A DNA stretch of 64,000 nt from JBNIDL01 sp050108195 (GTDB lineage: Bacteria > Pseudomonadota > Gammaproteobacteria > Enterobacterales > Enterobacteriaceae): positions 1 through 64,000 of the forward strand of contig JBNIDL010000001.1 in NCBI GenBank assembly GCA_050108195.1, given 5' to 3'. Positions 1 to 9,377 of this stretch are shown here, in pieces. Positions within the stretch are counted from its first letter, which is position 1; each line of letters opens with the position of its first letter. Position numbers and translations under genes: made by a program. Below the pieces are notes generated by a model, which was not told the origin of the DNA, ran no database searches, and worked only from the letters and a program-made list of their open reading frames with translations.

Positions 1-99
1 TTTCTTAAGGGACGTTAAAGACAATGACGTAGATAGGTCGAATGTGTAAGCATTGTGAAATGTTGAGCTAATCGATACTAATTTCCCGTGAGGCTTATT
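1..99 (+). rRNA. rrl: 23S ribosomal RNA, 3' end only
   Basis: The first ~99 bases match the extreme 3' end of enterobacterial 23S rRNA: the GATAGGTCG, GTGTGTAAG, GTTGAGCTAA and CGTGAGGCTTA blocks occur in the right order and spacing. GAGGCTTA near 90-97 is the strand that closes the terminal helix of 23S. The 5' part lies outside the window. The mature end is placed at about 97-100 by homology and is approximate. No 5S rRNA follows; tRNA-Trp starts about 55 bases later. Confidence 0.93.
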
Positions 100-153
100 T
101 ATATAAAGATCGTTTTTTTTGAGTTTTTAATAATCTATAAAAATATGTAAAAT

Positions 154-226
154 AGGAGTGTAGCTTAAATGGAAAAGCATCGGTCTCCAAAACCGAAGAA
201 TAGGAGTTCGAGTCTCTTCACTCCTG
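154..226 (+). tRNA. trpT: tRNA-Trp (anticodon CCA)
   Basis: A full cloverleaf can be drawn: acceptor AGGAGTG pairs with CACTCCT (219-225), D-stem GCTT/AAGC, anticodon stem TCGGT/ACCGA with loop CTCCAAA giving anticodon CCA, and T-arm with TTCGAGT. The discriminator is G226. The 3' CCA is not encoded, so it must be added after transcription. In E. coli trpT lies downstream of the rrnC operon, so its position after 23S is ancestral, but the 5S and tRNA-Asp genes that separate them in E. coli are absent here. Confidence 0.96.
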
Positions 227-267
227 ACAAAAATATTATTTAAAATTATTATTTTGGTGCTATTTTA

Positions 268-1866
268 ATGAAAAATATAGATCCCACAAAAACTAAATCT
301 TGGAAAAAATTAAAGTGTCATTTTAAATCTATAAAAAAAAAAAGTATAAAAAATCTTTTTAAAAAAGATGAAAATAGATTCAAAAAATTTTATTTTAATT
401 TTGAAGACAAAATATTCGTTGATTTTTCTAAAAATATATTAAATTTAAATACTATTAATTTGCTAATAAATTTAGCTAAAGAATGTAACTTAAATAAATT
501 AATATCATATATGTATAAAGGTAAAAAGATAAATAATACTGAAAACTTGTCTGTTTTACATGTTGCGCTTAGGGATTTCGATAATTTAATAAATAATAAA
601 AAAATAAAAAATAAAATTTATAAAGAATTAAAAAAAATAGAAAAATTTTCAAAAAAAATAATAAGCGGAAAATGGAAAGGATGCACTGGTTTACCTATAA
701 CTGATGTAGTTAACATAGGAATAGGAGGTTCAGAAATGGGACCTAAAATGATAATTGAAGCTTTAAATTATTATAGAAATCATATAAAAGTACATTTTTT
801 ATCTAATGTAGATAATTTTTATTATAATTCTTTAATAAAAGAAATAAATCTTGAAACAACAATATTCATAATTGTTTCAAAAACATTTACAACTGATGAA
901 ACTTTAAATAACGCCAGTAAAATAAAAAATTGGTTTTTAAGTAAAGTAAATAAAAAAAATATAAAAAGACATTTTTTTGCTGTATCTAATAACAAAAAAT
1001 TAGCTAAAAATTTTGGTATATATGAAAATAACATATTTAATTTATACAAATGGGTTGGAGGTAGGTATTCCTTGTGGTCATCTGTTGGAATATCTATAGC
1101 AATATGTTTAGGTTTTAAAAATTTTAAAAAATTATTAAAAGGAGCTAATTCTATGGATAAACATTTTTTCTTGTCACCATTTAAAAAAAATATACCTGTC
1201 TTAGCTGCTCTAATAAGTATTTGGTACAATAATTTCTTCAAGACAGAAACAGAATCTATAATAATATATAGTTCTTACATGACGAATTTTATCAATTATT
1301 ATCAGCAATTATCTATGGAATCTAATGGTAAAAATGTAGATAAAAATAATAAATATATAAAAAAATATAAAACTGGCTCTATAATTTGGGGTGGTATTGG
1401 TACAAACAGTCAACATACATTTTGTCAATTGTTACATCAAGGAAATAGAATAAATTTATGCGATTTTATAGGAATAATAAATAGTAAAAAAAACAAAAAT
1501 AAAAAACTAATATCTAATTTACTCTCACAAACACATACGTTAGCTTTCGGAGATTCTTTATTATTAAAAAACGGAGAATTAAATAAAAATAATAATATAC
1601 ATTTATCTGTTTTAGGTAATAAACCTAGTAATACGATATTACTTAAACGTATAGATCCTTATATTTTAGGAGCATTAATTGCAATTTATGAACATAAAAC
1701 TTTTGTTCAAGGAGTAATTTGGAACATAAATTCTTTTGATCAATTTGGGGTGGAATTAGGAAAAAAAATATCTAAAGATATAGAAAAGAACATAGAAAAT
1801 AAAAAAATTAGAAAATATGATATATCAACAAACGAATTAATCAAAATATACAATAAAATTAATTAA
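268..1866 (+). CDS. pgi: glucose-6-phosphate isomerase
   Basis: Interconverts glucose-6-phosphate and fructose-6-phosphate in the cytoplasm (glycolysis, and supply of fructose-6-P for amino-sugar synthesis via GlmM further down the window). At 532 residues it is close to the 549 of E. coli Pgi and aligns from the first residues (MKNIDPTKT). The sugar-isomerase motifs are present: VNIGIGGSEMGP near 147-158, catalytic Glu351 in MESNGK, His383 in SQHTFCQ and Lys499 in FGVELGK. The small length difference comes from a shortened C-terminal insertion. An 11-A tract at 333-343 sits in the frame without disrupting it. Stand-alone gene, 41 bases after tRNA-Trp. Confidence 0.97.
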   Translation: MKNIDPTKTKSWKKLKCHFKSIKKKSIKNLFKKDENRFKKFYFNFEDKIFVDFSKNILNLNTINLLINLAKECNLNKLISYMYKGKKINNTENLSVLHVALRDFDNLINNKKIKNKIYKELKKIEKFSKKIISGKWKGCTGLPITDVVNIGIGGSEMGPKMIIEALNYYRNHIKVHFLSNVDNFYYNSLIKEINLETTIFIIVSKTFTTDETLNNASKIKNWFLSKVNKKNIKRHFFAVSNNKKLAKNFGIYENNIFNLYKWVGGRYSLWSSVGISIAICLGFKNFKKLLKGANSMDKHFFLSPFKKNIPVLAALISIWYNNFFKTETESIIIYSSYMTNFINYYQQLSMESNGKNVDKNNKYIKKYKTGSIIWGGIGTNSQHTFCQLLHQGNRINLCDFIGIINSKKNKNKKLISNLLSQTHTLAFGDSLLLKNGELNKNNNIHLSVLGNKPSNTILLKRIDPYILGALIAIYEHKTFVQGVIWNINSFDQFGVELGKKISKDIEKNIENKKIRKYDISTNELIKIYNKIN

Positions 1867-1928
1867 TATATTTTTTATAAAAATTGAAGTAGTTTAATAA
1901 TAATAAGTATTAAATATTTAAATTAAAT

Positions 1929-3329
1929 ATGTATTTAAAAAACTCTTTAAATAAAATTAATAATTATCAAAATGTAAATACTAATAAAATAAAATTACCT
2001 CCACATTCTTTAGAAGCAGAACAATCTTTATTAGGTGCTTTAATGTTGGATAATGAATATTGGGATATTATATCTAATGAAATAACAAATAAAGATTTTT
2101 TTTACTCAAATCATTGCATCATTTTCAATGAAATGTCTTACTTAAATAATATAAATATGCCAATAGATTTGATAACTTTGTCGGAGTACTTAGAAAGAAA
2201 AGGTAATTTATTGAAAATTGGAGGATTTAGTTATTTAGCTGAATTATCTAAAAATACTCCTAGTGTATCTAATATAATTACTTATGCTAAAATTGTAAAA
2301 GAAAAATCAATAGTAAGAAATATTATATCTGTAGCTCATGATATAGCTAATGCAGGATATGATCCTAATGGAATGAATAGTAATGATTTGATAGATTTTG
2401 CTGAATCAAAAATATTCAAGATATCAGAAGATAGATTAAATAAAAACAATAATCCTAAAATAATAAATTCAATATTAAAAAATACAATAAAAAAAATAAA
2501 AAAATTTTGTAACTCTGTAAATGGTATAACGGGTATATCTAGTGGATATAGAGATTTAGATAAAAAAACTTCTGGACTACAAAGATCAGATTTAATTATA
2601 GTAGCAGCAAGACCATCAATGGGTAAAAGTACTTTCGCTATGAATTTATGTGAGAACGTAGCGATGATAGAAAATAAACCTGTATTAATATTCAGTTTAG
2701 AGATGCCTAGCGAACAAATAATAATGAGAATGTTATCCTCCATTTCTAGAATAGACCATAGTAAAATAAGAACGGGGAAATTAAATAAAAACGATTGGAA
2801 TAAAATAAAAAATACAATAAATATATTAATAAAAAAAAAAAATATATATATAGATGATTCCTCAAGATTAACTCCGACCGAAATAAGGTCTAGATCTAGA
2901 AAAATATTTAAAGAACATAATGGATTAAGTTTAATTATGATAGATTATTTACAGTTAATGAAGGTGAATTCTTTTTCTGAAAATAGAAATTTAGAAATAG
3001 CTGAAATTTCTAGATCATTGAAGGCATTAGCAAAAGAACTAGATGTTCCTATAATAGCCATTTCTCAATTAAACAGAAGCCTTGAACAACGTTCAGATAA
3101 AAGACCATTGAACTCAGATTTAAGAGAATCTGGATCTATAGAACAAGATGCTGATCTAATAATATTTATATACAGAGATGAAGTATATAATGAAAATAGT
3201 GAAATGGCTGGAATAGCTGAAATAATACTTGGCAAGCATAGAAATGGCCCGATAGGTACAATAAAATTAACATTTAATGGGAAATGGTCAAGATTTGACA
3301 ATTTTGCAGAATTGCAATACAACAGATAA
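1929..3329 (+). CDS. dnaB: replicative DNA helicase DnaB
   Basis: Hexameric 5'-3' helicase of the replication fork, loader partner and DnaG primase partner. 466 residues (E. coli 471). N-terminal DnaB domain begins at LPPHSLEAEQSLLGALM (about 23-40). The RecA-like domain has Walker A RPSMGKSTF with Lys233, the IMIDYLQLM Walker B strand and the QLNRSLEQR and DLRESGSIEQDADLI motifs. The first ~20 residues are poorly conserved, but no other good start fits. In E. coli alr follows dnaB; here ssb follows after 31 bases, so alr is missing from its usual place. A 12-A run at 2831-2842 lies inside the gene. Confidence 0.98.
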   Translation: MYLKNSLNKINNYQNVNTNKIKLPPHSLEAEQSLLGALMLDNEYWDIISNEITNKDFFYSNHCIIFNEMSYLNNINMPIDLITLSEYLERKGNLLKIGGFSYLAELSKNTPSVSNIITYAKIVKEKSIVRNIISVAHDIANAGYDPNGMNSNDLIDFAESKIFKISEDRLNKNNNPKIINSILKNTIKKIKKFCNSVNGITGISSGYRDLDKKTSGLQRSDLIIVAARPSMGKSTFAMNLCENVAMIENKPVLIFSLEMPSEQIIMRMLSSISRIDHSKIRTGKLNKNDWNKIKNTINILIKKKNIYIDDSSRLTPTEIRSRSRKIFKEHNGLSLIMIDYLQLMKVNSFSENRNLEIAEISRSLKALAKELDVPIIAISQLNRSLEQRSDKRPLNSDLRESGSIEQDADLIIFIYRDEVYNENSEMAGIAEIILGKHRNGPIGTIKLTFNGKWSRFDNFAELQYNR

Positions 3330-3360
3330 AACAATTTTTGAAAAAAGAGGTTATTAAGAA

Positions 3361-3837
3361 ATGGCTAATAGAGGAATAAATAAAGTTATATTAATCGGAA
3401 ATTTAGGTCAAGAACCAGAAGTTAGATATATGCCAAATGGCCAAGCTATAACAAACATAAATTTAGCTACATCAGAAACTTGGAGGGATAAACAAACAGG
3501 GGAAATGAAAGAAAAAACAGAATGGCATAAAGTAGTAATATTTGGGAAACTAGCAGAAGTAGCTAAAGAATATCTTTCTAAAGGTTCTCAAGTTTATATA
3601 GAAGGTAATTTACAAACAAGAAAATGGCAAGACCAAAATGGAGTTGATAGATATACAACAGAAATTATAGTTAATATGAATGGAACTATGTATATGTTAG
3701 GAAGTAAACAAAATAATTCTTCTACACAATCAACAACATCTACTTGGGCCAATAAATTAAAAAATAAAATTTCACTAAAAAAAGAAGAAAAAAAAGAAGA
3801 TAATTCTATAGATTTCGATGATGATATACCTTTTTAA
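3361..3837 (+). CDS. ssb: single-stranded DNA-binding protein SSB
   Basis: Coats single-stranded DNA at replication forks and recruits partners through its C-terminal tip. 158 residues: an OB fold over about 1-112 (MANRGINKVILIGNLG at the start, TEWHKVVIFGKLAE in the middle), then a short Lys/Ser/Glu linker, then the acidic tip DFDDDIPF, identical at the end to the E. coli tip. The tip binds helper enzymes such as primase and PolIII chi, and holC (chi) is gone from its usual pepA-valS locus here. The linker is shorter than in E. coli (178 residues). The start is preceded by AAAGAGGT, a good ribosome-binding site. Confidence 0.98.
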   Translation: MANRGINKVILIGNLGQEPEVRYMPNGQAITNINLATSETWRDKQTGEMKEKTEWHKVVIFGKLAEVAKEYLSKGSQVYIEGNLQTRKWQDQNGVDRYTTEIIVNMNGTMYMLGSKQNNSSTQSTTSTWANKLKNKISLKKEEKKEDNSIDFDDDIPF

Positions 3838-3845
3838 CAAATTTT

Positions 3846-6404
3846 TTAAAAATATATAATAAAATCTTTTTTGTTTATATTAATTTTTTTAACATAAAAA
3901 TTAATATTTTCTATTTTTGTGATTTTTTTTATTAAAAATATGTTTTTTTTTATAAAGCTAATATTTTTTTTTTTGTTAAAACAAATTGATATTTTTTTTA
4001 TTTTTGTATTTTTTGTTTTTATTTTTCTTATTGAAATAATTAAATTTTTTATACAAGAAAAATCATCGTAAGCTATAAAGTAGTTAACATTTAGATTACA
4101 TAAAATTTTTGGAAATTTTTGTAACAAAATTGTTTTTTTGTTTTTTTTATTTAAAATAAACCAGATCTTTTCTGTAATAAATGGCGTTACGGGATGTAAT
4201 ACTTTTATATAAGATTTAAAAATAAAAATAAAAGTATTGAACATTTCTTTTTTTTCATTAGGTGAACTATACTTTATTTTTATTTTAAAAAATTCTAAAT
4301 ACCAGCTACAAAATTCATCCCATAAAAAAGAATAAATATATTTAACTAATAAATCAAATCTATAAAGATATATGAATTTTTTAATTTTAATTAAAGTTTT
4401 ATTAAATTCAAAAAGTATCCATTGATTGATTTTATAAGATAAATTAACATTTTTTTTATTTTTTAAATAAATGTTTTTACTAATATTTTTTATTATAAAA
4501 TTACAAGAATTCCATAATTTATTACAAAAATTGCTAAAAGTTTTTAATTTATCTATACTCCAATTTATGTTCTTATTATTCGGTATTGATGATAATGACA
4601 TTCTTAAAGAATCAGCTCCATAAGTTTCAATTCCTTTAGAATATTTTTTTTTTATATAATTTATATTTTTATTTTCTTTTAATAAATTCTGTAAACTCGT
4701 ACCGTTAATTATGTCAGTAGGGTTTATTACATTATTATTGGATTTAGACATTTTTTTATTATTTACATCCCTTATTAAACCTGTTATATATACATTTTTA
4801 AAAGGTATACGATTATTCAATTTTTTACATTTAGCAATATAATTAGATAACATTATCATTCTTGATATCCAAAAGAAAATTATATCAAATCCACTTATTA
4901 TGACATCATTAGGATAAAAATGTTCTAAGTATTTATTGTTTTTTGGCCAACCTAAAGAAGCAAAAGGCCAAAGACTAGAAGAAAACCAAGTATCTAAAAC
5001 ATTCTTGTCTTGAAACAACTTTATATTTTTTTTTATTTTAAACTTTTTTCTTACTTCATTTTCATTTTTTCCTACATATTTATTATTATGCCTATCGTAC
5101 CAGATAGGTATTCTATGCCCCCACCATAATTGTCTTGATATACACCAGTCTTGAATGTTTTTCATCCATTTTAGATAAATATTTCTATAGCTATCAGGTA
5201 TAAATTTTATTAATTTTTTTTTTACTAAATATGTAGAATATTTAGAAAGTAATTTAGTATTTAAATACCATTGATCTGTAAGTATAGGTTCTACTATAGA
5301 TTTACTTCTATCGCTGTAAGGAATTGAAGAATCTCTTGTTTCTATTTTTTTAAGTAAACCAATTTTCTCTATTTTATTAATTAAAGCGATTCTAGCTTTT
5401 TTATAAGTTAATCCTATTAAAAATTTAGGTGTTTTTAGAATAAAGTTTTTTTTATATATTTTTTTATTATATTTAATTATTTCGTAAAAATTTTTTATTT
5501 TACCTTCTTTGTCAAAAACATTTATTATGTCTAATTTGTTATCTTGAGATATTTTATAATCTGTAAAATCATGTGCTGGAGTAACTTTTAAACATCCTGT
5601 ACCTTTATTTATGTCAACGGAATCATTACTAATTATAGGTATTTTTCTATTAATAATTGGTATTATAACTTTCATTCCTATTAAATTTTTGTATCTTTCA
5701 TCTTTTGGATTTACGGCTATAGCAGTATCAGCTATAATTGTTTCTGGCCTTGAAGTACATATAACTATATATTTATGTTTATACAGGTTTAAGTCATAAT
5801 TAACTAATTTATATTTTATATACCATAATTTTTTTCTTACTATTTTAGTTTTTACTTCCAAATCTGAAATTACTGTTTTTAATTTTACATCCCAATTTAT
5901 TAACTTTTTTCCCTTGTATATTAAGCCATTTTCATATAAACATATAAAGGCTTCATTTACTGCATTAGACATATTTTTGTCTAAAGTAAATATATTTTTA
6001 TAATTTTCTGATAATATACCTAATCTTTTTGTTTGATTTGAAATAATTTTACTTATTTTAAAACTCCACTTATGCATTAATTTTATAAATTTTTTCTTAC
6101 CGTAAAAATCTTTATTTTTATTTTTTTTACTTAACTTTTTTTCTATTAAAAATTGAGCGGCAATACCGGCATGGTCTGTACCAGTTCTTAATAAAACAGA
6201 CTTTCCATGCATATAATTATATCTTGTTAATATGTCAATTAAAGTTTGTTGAAATGCATGCCCTAAATGCAATGCTCCTGTTATATTAGGAGGAGGCATT
6301 AATATTGAATATTTATTTTTTTTTTTAAAGTTTATTTTTAATTTAAAATTATTCCATATTTTCAAAATTTCAAGTTCAATTTTTTTAGGATTGTATTTTT
6401 TCAT
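3846..6404 (-). CDS. valS: valyl-tRNA synthetase
   Basis: Class Ia aminoacyl-tRNA synthetase that charges tRNA-Val. 852 residues against 951 in E. coli. Present are the PPPNITGALHLGH signature with HLGH at about 46-49, the CP1 editing domain (GTGCLKVTPAHDF), KMSKS at 551-555 and the anticodon-binding domain to about residue 790. The C-terminal tRNA-binding coiled coil of ValS appears lost: the protein ends soon after a short Lys-rich tail. Follows pepA after 5 bases in one minus-strand operon; holC, which lies between them in E. coli, is missing. Confidence 0.97.
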   Translation of the reverse strand: MKKYNPKKIELEILKIWNNFKLKINFKKKNKYSILMPPPNITGALHLGHAFQQTLIDILTRYNYMHGKSVLLRTGTDHAGIAAQFLIEKKLSKKNKNKDFYGKKKFIKLMHKWSFKISKIISNQTKRLGILSENYKNIFTLDKNMSNAVNEAFICLYENGLIYKGKKLINWDVKLKTVISDLEVKTKIVRKKLWYIKYKLVNYDLNLYKHKYIVICTSRPETIIADTAIAVNPKDERYKNLIGMKVIIPIINRKIPIISNDSVDINKGTGCLKVTPAHDFTDYKISQDNKLDIINVFDKEGKIKNFYEIIKYNKKIYKKNFILKTPKFLIGLTYKKARIALINKIEKIGLLKKIETRDSSIPYSDRSKSIVEPILTDQWYLNTKLLSKYSTYLVKKKLIKFIPDSYRNIYLKWMKNIQDWCISRQLWWGHRIPIWYDRHNNKYVGKNENEVRKKFKIKKNIKLFQDKNVLDTWFSSSLWPFASLGWPKNNKYLEHFYPNDVIISGFDIIFFWISRMIMLSNYIAKCKKLNNRIPFKNVYITGLIRDVNNKKMSKSNNNVINPTDIINGTSLQNLLKENKNINYIKKKYSKGIETYGADSLRMSLSSIPNNKNINWSIDKLKTFSNFCNKLWNSCNFIIKNISKNIYLKNKKNVNLSYKINQWILFEFNKTLIKIKKFIYLYRFDLLVKYIYSFLWDEFCSWYLEFFKIKIKYSSPNEKKEMFNTFIFIFKSYIKVLHPVTPFITEKIWFILNKKNKKTILLQKFPKILCNLNVNYFIAYDDFSCIKNLIISIRKIKTKNTKIKKISICFNKKKNISFIKKNIFLIKKITKIENINFYVKKININKKDFIIYF

Positions 6405-6409
6405 TTTTT

Positions 6410-7900
6410 TTATTTGTTTCTTTCATTAGAAATATTTATTAAAAATTGAATCATAAGTGACACTGGTCTACCACTTGAATATGTTTTGTTATTTATTTTT
6501 AAATTAGCTGTACCTGCTATATCTAAATGAGCCCATTTATATTTTTTTGCAAAACATGAAAGAAAACATCCTGCAATTATAGCTCCAGCTTCATTATTGC
6601 TACTAACATTTGAAATATCTGCTATGTTTGAATATAAACTTTTTATCATATTTCTTCTTATTGGAAGTCTCCATATGTAATCAGAAGATTGAATTGATGC
6701 ATCTATTAATTTTTTAGAAAGTAAATTACAATTAGACATTAGTCCAGTAAAATATTTACCTAAAGCAAATATACAAGAACCGGTTAAAGTTGCAATATTT
6801 ATTACAAATTTTGGATTAAATTTTTCAACGTAAGTTAAAACATCACACAAAATTAGTCTTCCTTCTGCATCAGTATTAACAATTTCTATTGTTTTTCCTG
6901 ACATACTTTTAACTACATCACCAGGCCTAGAAGATTTTCCATCTATAGAATTTTCTGCACAAGCAATTATTCCTATAACATTTATGGGTAATGATAGTTT
7001 TATTAAAGATTTAATTATTCCATAAATAGATGCAGCACCGGACATATCATATTTCATATCAATCATATTTGTTTGATTTTTCAAAGATAACCCTCCAGAA
7101 TCAAATGTCACACCTTTTCCTATTATAATTATAGGTTTTAAATTTTTATTACATCCATAATATTTAATAACTGACATAATTGGAGGATTAGAAGATCCAC
7201 TATTTACAGAAAGATAAGCATTCATTTTATTTAATAACATTTTTTTGTAATCTATAAATTCTATTTTTAATTTTTTAGATTTTTTTTTCAAATTTAATAA
7301 TTTTTTTTTTATATATTTAGAATTACATATATTAGAAGGCATATTTGCTAAATTCTTTGCTTTTTCTATTCCATAACTTACATATATTCCATAAAACTTA
7401 CTTTTATTTAAATAATTAATATTTTTATATTCCACCATAAAACTAATTCTTTTTGTTAAATTTTTTTTTGATTTTTTAAAATAATTGAATTCATAATTTT
7501 CATCATTAATTATTTCTATAGCTCTTTTTATTTTCCAAAAAGTATTTTTTCTTTTTACTTTTATTTTTAATATATTGAATATAATTTCAGAAAAATTTTT
7601 ATTTTTTATTTCAGAAAAAAAATTTCTAATAATTTCTTCATATTCATAATCCAAGATAAAATTAAACTTTTTAGTATATAAAATTAAAAAATAATAAAAT
7701 TCATATTTTTTTTTATTAAAATTTACAAATAACATTTTTTTTTTATTTTTATCTATTATATTATTTTTTAATATAGAAAATATTTTTTTTTCATTTTCAT
7801 AACTTACATCTCCAATTATTTTTTTTCCATTTATAATTATTAACTTACATGTATTAATTTTATCTATTTTATTTTTTCCTACTAATTTAAATTTTATCAT
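6410..7900 (-). CDS. pepA: leucyl aminopeptidase PepA
   Basis: Dizinc M17 aminopeptidase for peptide turnover; in E. coli it also acts as an accessory DNA-binding protein in Xer recombination. 496 residues (E. coli 503). The N-terminal ~160 residues are strongly diverged and Lys/Asn-rich, while the catalytic domain is intact: metal and active-site residues Lys262, Asp267, Lys274, Asp285, Asp344, Glu346 and Arg348 are all in place (GKGVTFDSGG, MKYDMSGA, NTDAEGR). First gene of a pepA-valS minus-strand pair. The divergence of the N-domain suggests that only the peptidase role is under strong selection. Confidence 0.96.
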   Translation of the reverse strand: MIKFKLVGKNKIDKINTCKLIIINGKKIIGDVSYENEKKIFSILKNNIIDKNKKKMLFVNFNKKKYEFYYFLILYTKKFNFILDYEYEEIIRNFFSEIKNKNFSEIIFNILKIKVKRKNTFWKIKRAIEIINDENYEFNYFKKSKKNLTKRISFMVEYKNINYLNKSKFYGIYVSYGIEKAKNLANMPSNICNSKYIKKKLLNLKKKSKKLKIEFIDYKKMLLNKMNAYLSVNSGSSNPPIMSVIKYYGCNKNLKPIIIIGKGVTFDSGGLSLKNQTNMIDMKYDMSGAASIYGIIKSLIKLSLPINVIGIIACAENSIDGKSSRPGDVVKSMSGKTIEIVNTDAEGRLILCDVLTYVEKFNPKFVINIATLTGSCIFALGKYFTGLMSNCNLLSKKLIDASIQSSDYIWRLPIRRNMIKSLYSNIADISNVSSNNEAGAIIAGCFLSCFAKKYKWAHLDIAGTANLKINNKTYSSGRPVSLMIQFLINISNERNK

Positions 7901-8001
7901 TTTATCTTAATTAAATTTTTAAATTTTATATATTCAAATATGATTATACATTAAAAAAAATATTTTACTTTATTAATCTAAAATTTTATATTATGAAATA
8001 T

Positions 8002-8086
8002 ACCGAAGTGGCGAAAATGGTAAACGCAGTTGACTCAAAATCAACCGCCTTAAAATGGTATGTCGGTTCGAATCCGATCTTCGGTA
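8002..8086 (+). tRNA. leuX: tRNA-Leu (anticodon CAA)
   Basis: Class II tRNA with a long variable arm. Acceptor ACCGAAG (8002-8008) pairs with CTTCGGT (8079-8085), discriminator A8086. The anticodon stem GTTGA/TCAAC encloses loop CTCAAAA, giving anticodon CAA for UUG codons. The T-arm contains GGTTCGAATCC. Very close to E. coli leuX in sequence. No 3' CCA is encoded. It lies 31 bases before the murA start and on the same strand. Confidence 0.96.
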
Positions 8087-8117
8087 TAAAATTAAAAAAA
8101 ATAAAAAATTAAGAAAA

Positions 8118-9362
8118 ATGTACATAAAAGGTCCTAATGTTATATCAGGGGAAATTTTTATATCTGGATCAAAAAATTCAGCTTTATCAATAATATTTGG
8201 CACAATTTTAACAAAAAAAACAGTAAAAATTGAAAATATACCTAATATATTAGATGTTAAAATAGCTTTGAAAATATTAGTTATACTTGGAGCTAAAATA
8301 TATTTTAAAAAAAGTTTATATATTGATACTAGTTGTATAAAAAAAAATTTAGTTTGCCATCCTTATGTGAAAATGATTAGAGCGTCAATATATATATTGG
8401 GAACTTTAATATCTAGATTTGAAAATATAAGTTTGTTTTTACCTGGTGGGTGTAATTTAGGTTACAGACCAATAGATATGCATATAAAAATTTTAAGAAA
8501 TTTTGGAGCTTCAGTGAATATAGTAAAAGACACTATATTTGTAAAAAGAAAAAAAAAAATTGTAGGAAATATTTTAAACTTTAAAAAAGTTAGTGTTGGA
8601 GCAACCATTAACGCGATATATATAGCAACACTAGCGGATGGAAAAACAATTATAAATAATCCAGCAAAAGACCCGGAAATATTAGACACCATTAATTTTC
8701 TTAATAGAATAGGAGCTAAAATAAAAATAGTTAATAAAAATTCTAAAATAGTAATAAAAGGAGTAAAAACTTTAAAAGGATGTAGTAATTATAAAATAAT
8801 TCCAGATAGAATTGAAACAGCTACATTTTTAATAGCAGCTGCAATATCTAAGGGCAAAATAAAATGTTATAATACTCGACCTAAACTTCTATCAGCTTTC
8901 ATATCTAAAATTAAACTTTCAGGAGCAGAAATAAATACTGGTAAAACTTGGGTAAGTCTAGATATGAATAAAAGTTATCCTAAAGCTGTAAATATAAATA
9001 CAGGACCTTATCCTGAATTTCCAACAGATATACAGCCACAATTTACAATAATGAGCGTAATATCTAAAGGAACCAGTGTTTTAACTGAAAATATTTTTAA
9101 AAACAGGTTTTCACATATTAAGTGGCTTATAAATATGGGGGCAAATATAAAAATATTAAATAATAAAATAATATGTAAAGGTGTAAAAGAAATATTTGGA
9201 AAAAATGTAATTGCTAATGATTTAAGATGTGCTGCAAGTTTAATGTTAGCCGGATGCATAGCAAAAGGTCTTACAAATATAAAAAATTTTTCTTACTTGT
9301 ACAGAGGTTATCAAAATATTTGTGAAAACTTGATAAGTTTAGGAGTAAAATTATATTTTTAA
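8118..9362 (+). CDS. murA: UDP-N-acetylglucosamine 1-carboxyvinyltransferase MurA
   Basis: First committed step of peptidoglycan synthesis: transfers enolpyruvate from PEP to UDP-GlcNAc. 414 residues from the ATG at 8118 (MYIKGPNVISG), matching the E. coli start; the open frame runs back into the tRNA but those codons are not homologous. Catalytic cysteine Cys112 is in PGGCNLGYRP, so the enzyme is of the fosfomycin-sensitive Cys type. SGSKNSAL near 17-24, PDRIETATFL and the C-terminal DLRCAASL motif are present. Together with glmM, dapB and rsmH it argues that a wall-precursor pathway is retained. Confidence 0.97.
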   Translation: MYIKGPNVISGEIFISGSKNSALSIIFGTILTKKTVKIENIPNILDVKIALKILVILGAKIYFKKSLYIDTSCIKKNLVCHPYVKMIRASIYILGTLISRFENISLFLPGGCNLGYRPIDMHIKILRNFGASVNIVKDTIFVKRKKKIVGNILNFKKVSVGATINAIYIATLADGKTIINNPAKDPEILDTINFLNRIGAKIKIVNKNSKIVIKGVKTLKGCSNYKIIPDRIETATFLIAAAISKGKIKCYNTRPKLLSAFISKIKLSGAEINTGKTWVSLDMNKSYPKAVNINTGPYPEFPTDIQPQFTIMSVISKGTSVLTENIFKNRFSHIKWLINMGANIKILNNKIICKGVKEIFGKNVIANDLRCAASLMLAGCIAKGLTNIKNFSYLYRGYQNICENLISLGVKLYF

Positions 9363-9377
9363 TTTTCTATATTTTTT

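Noticed and set aside
8055..8117. Longer murA start at 8055
   Set aside because: These codons lie in the 3' half of tRNA-Leu and its flank and have no MurA homology; ATG 8118 matches the family start.
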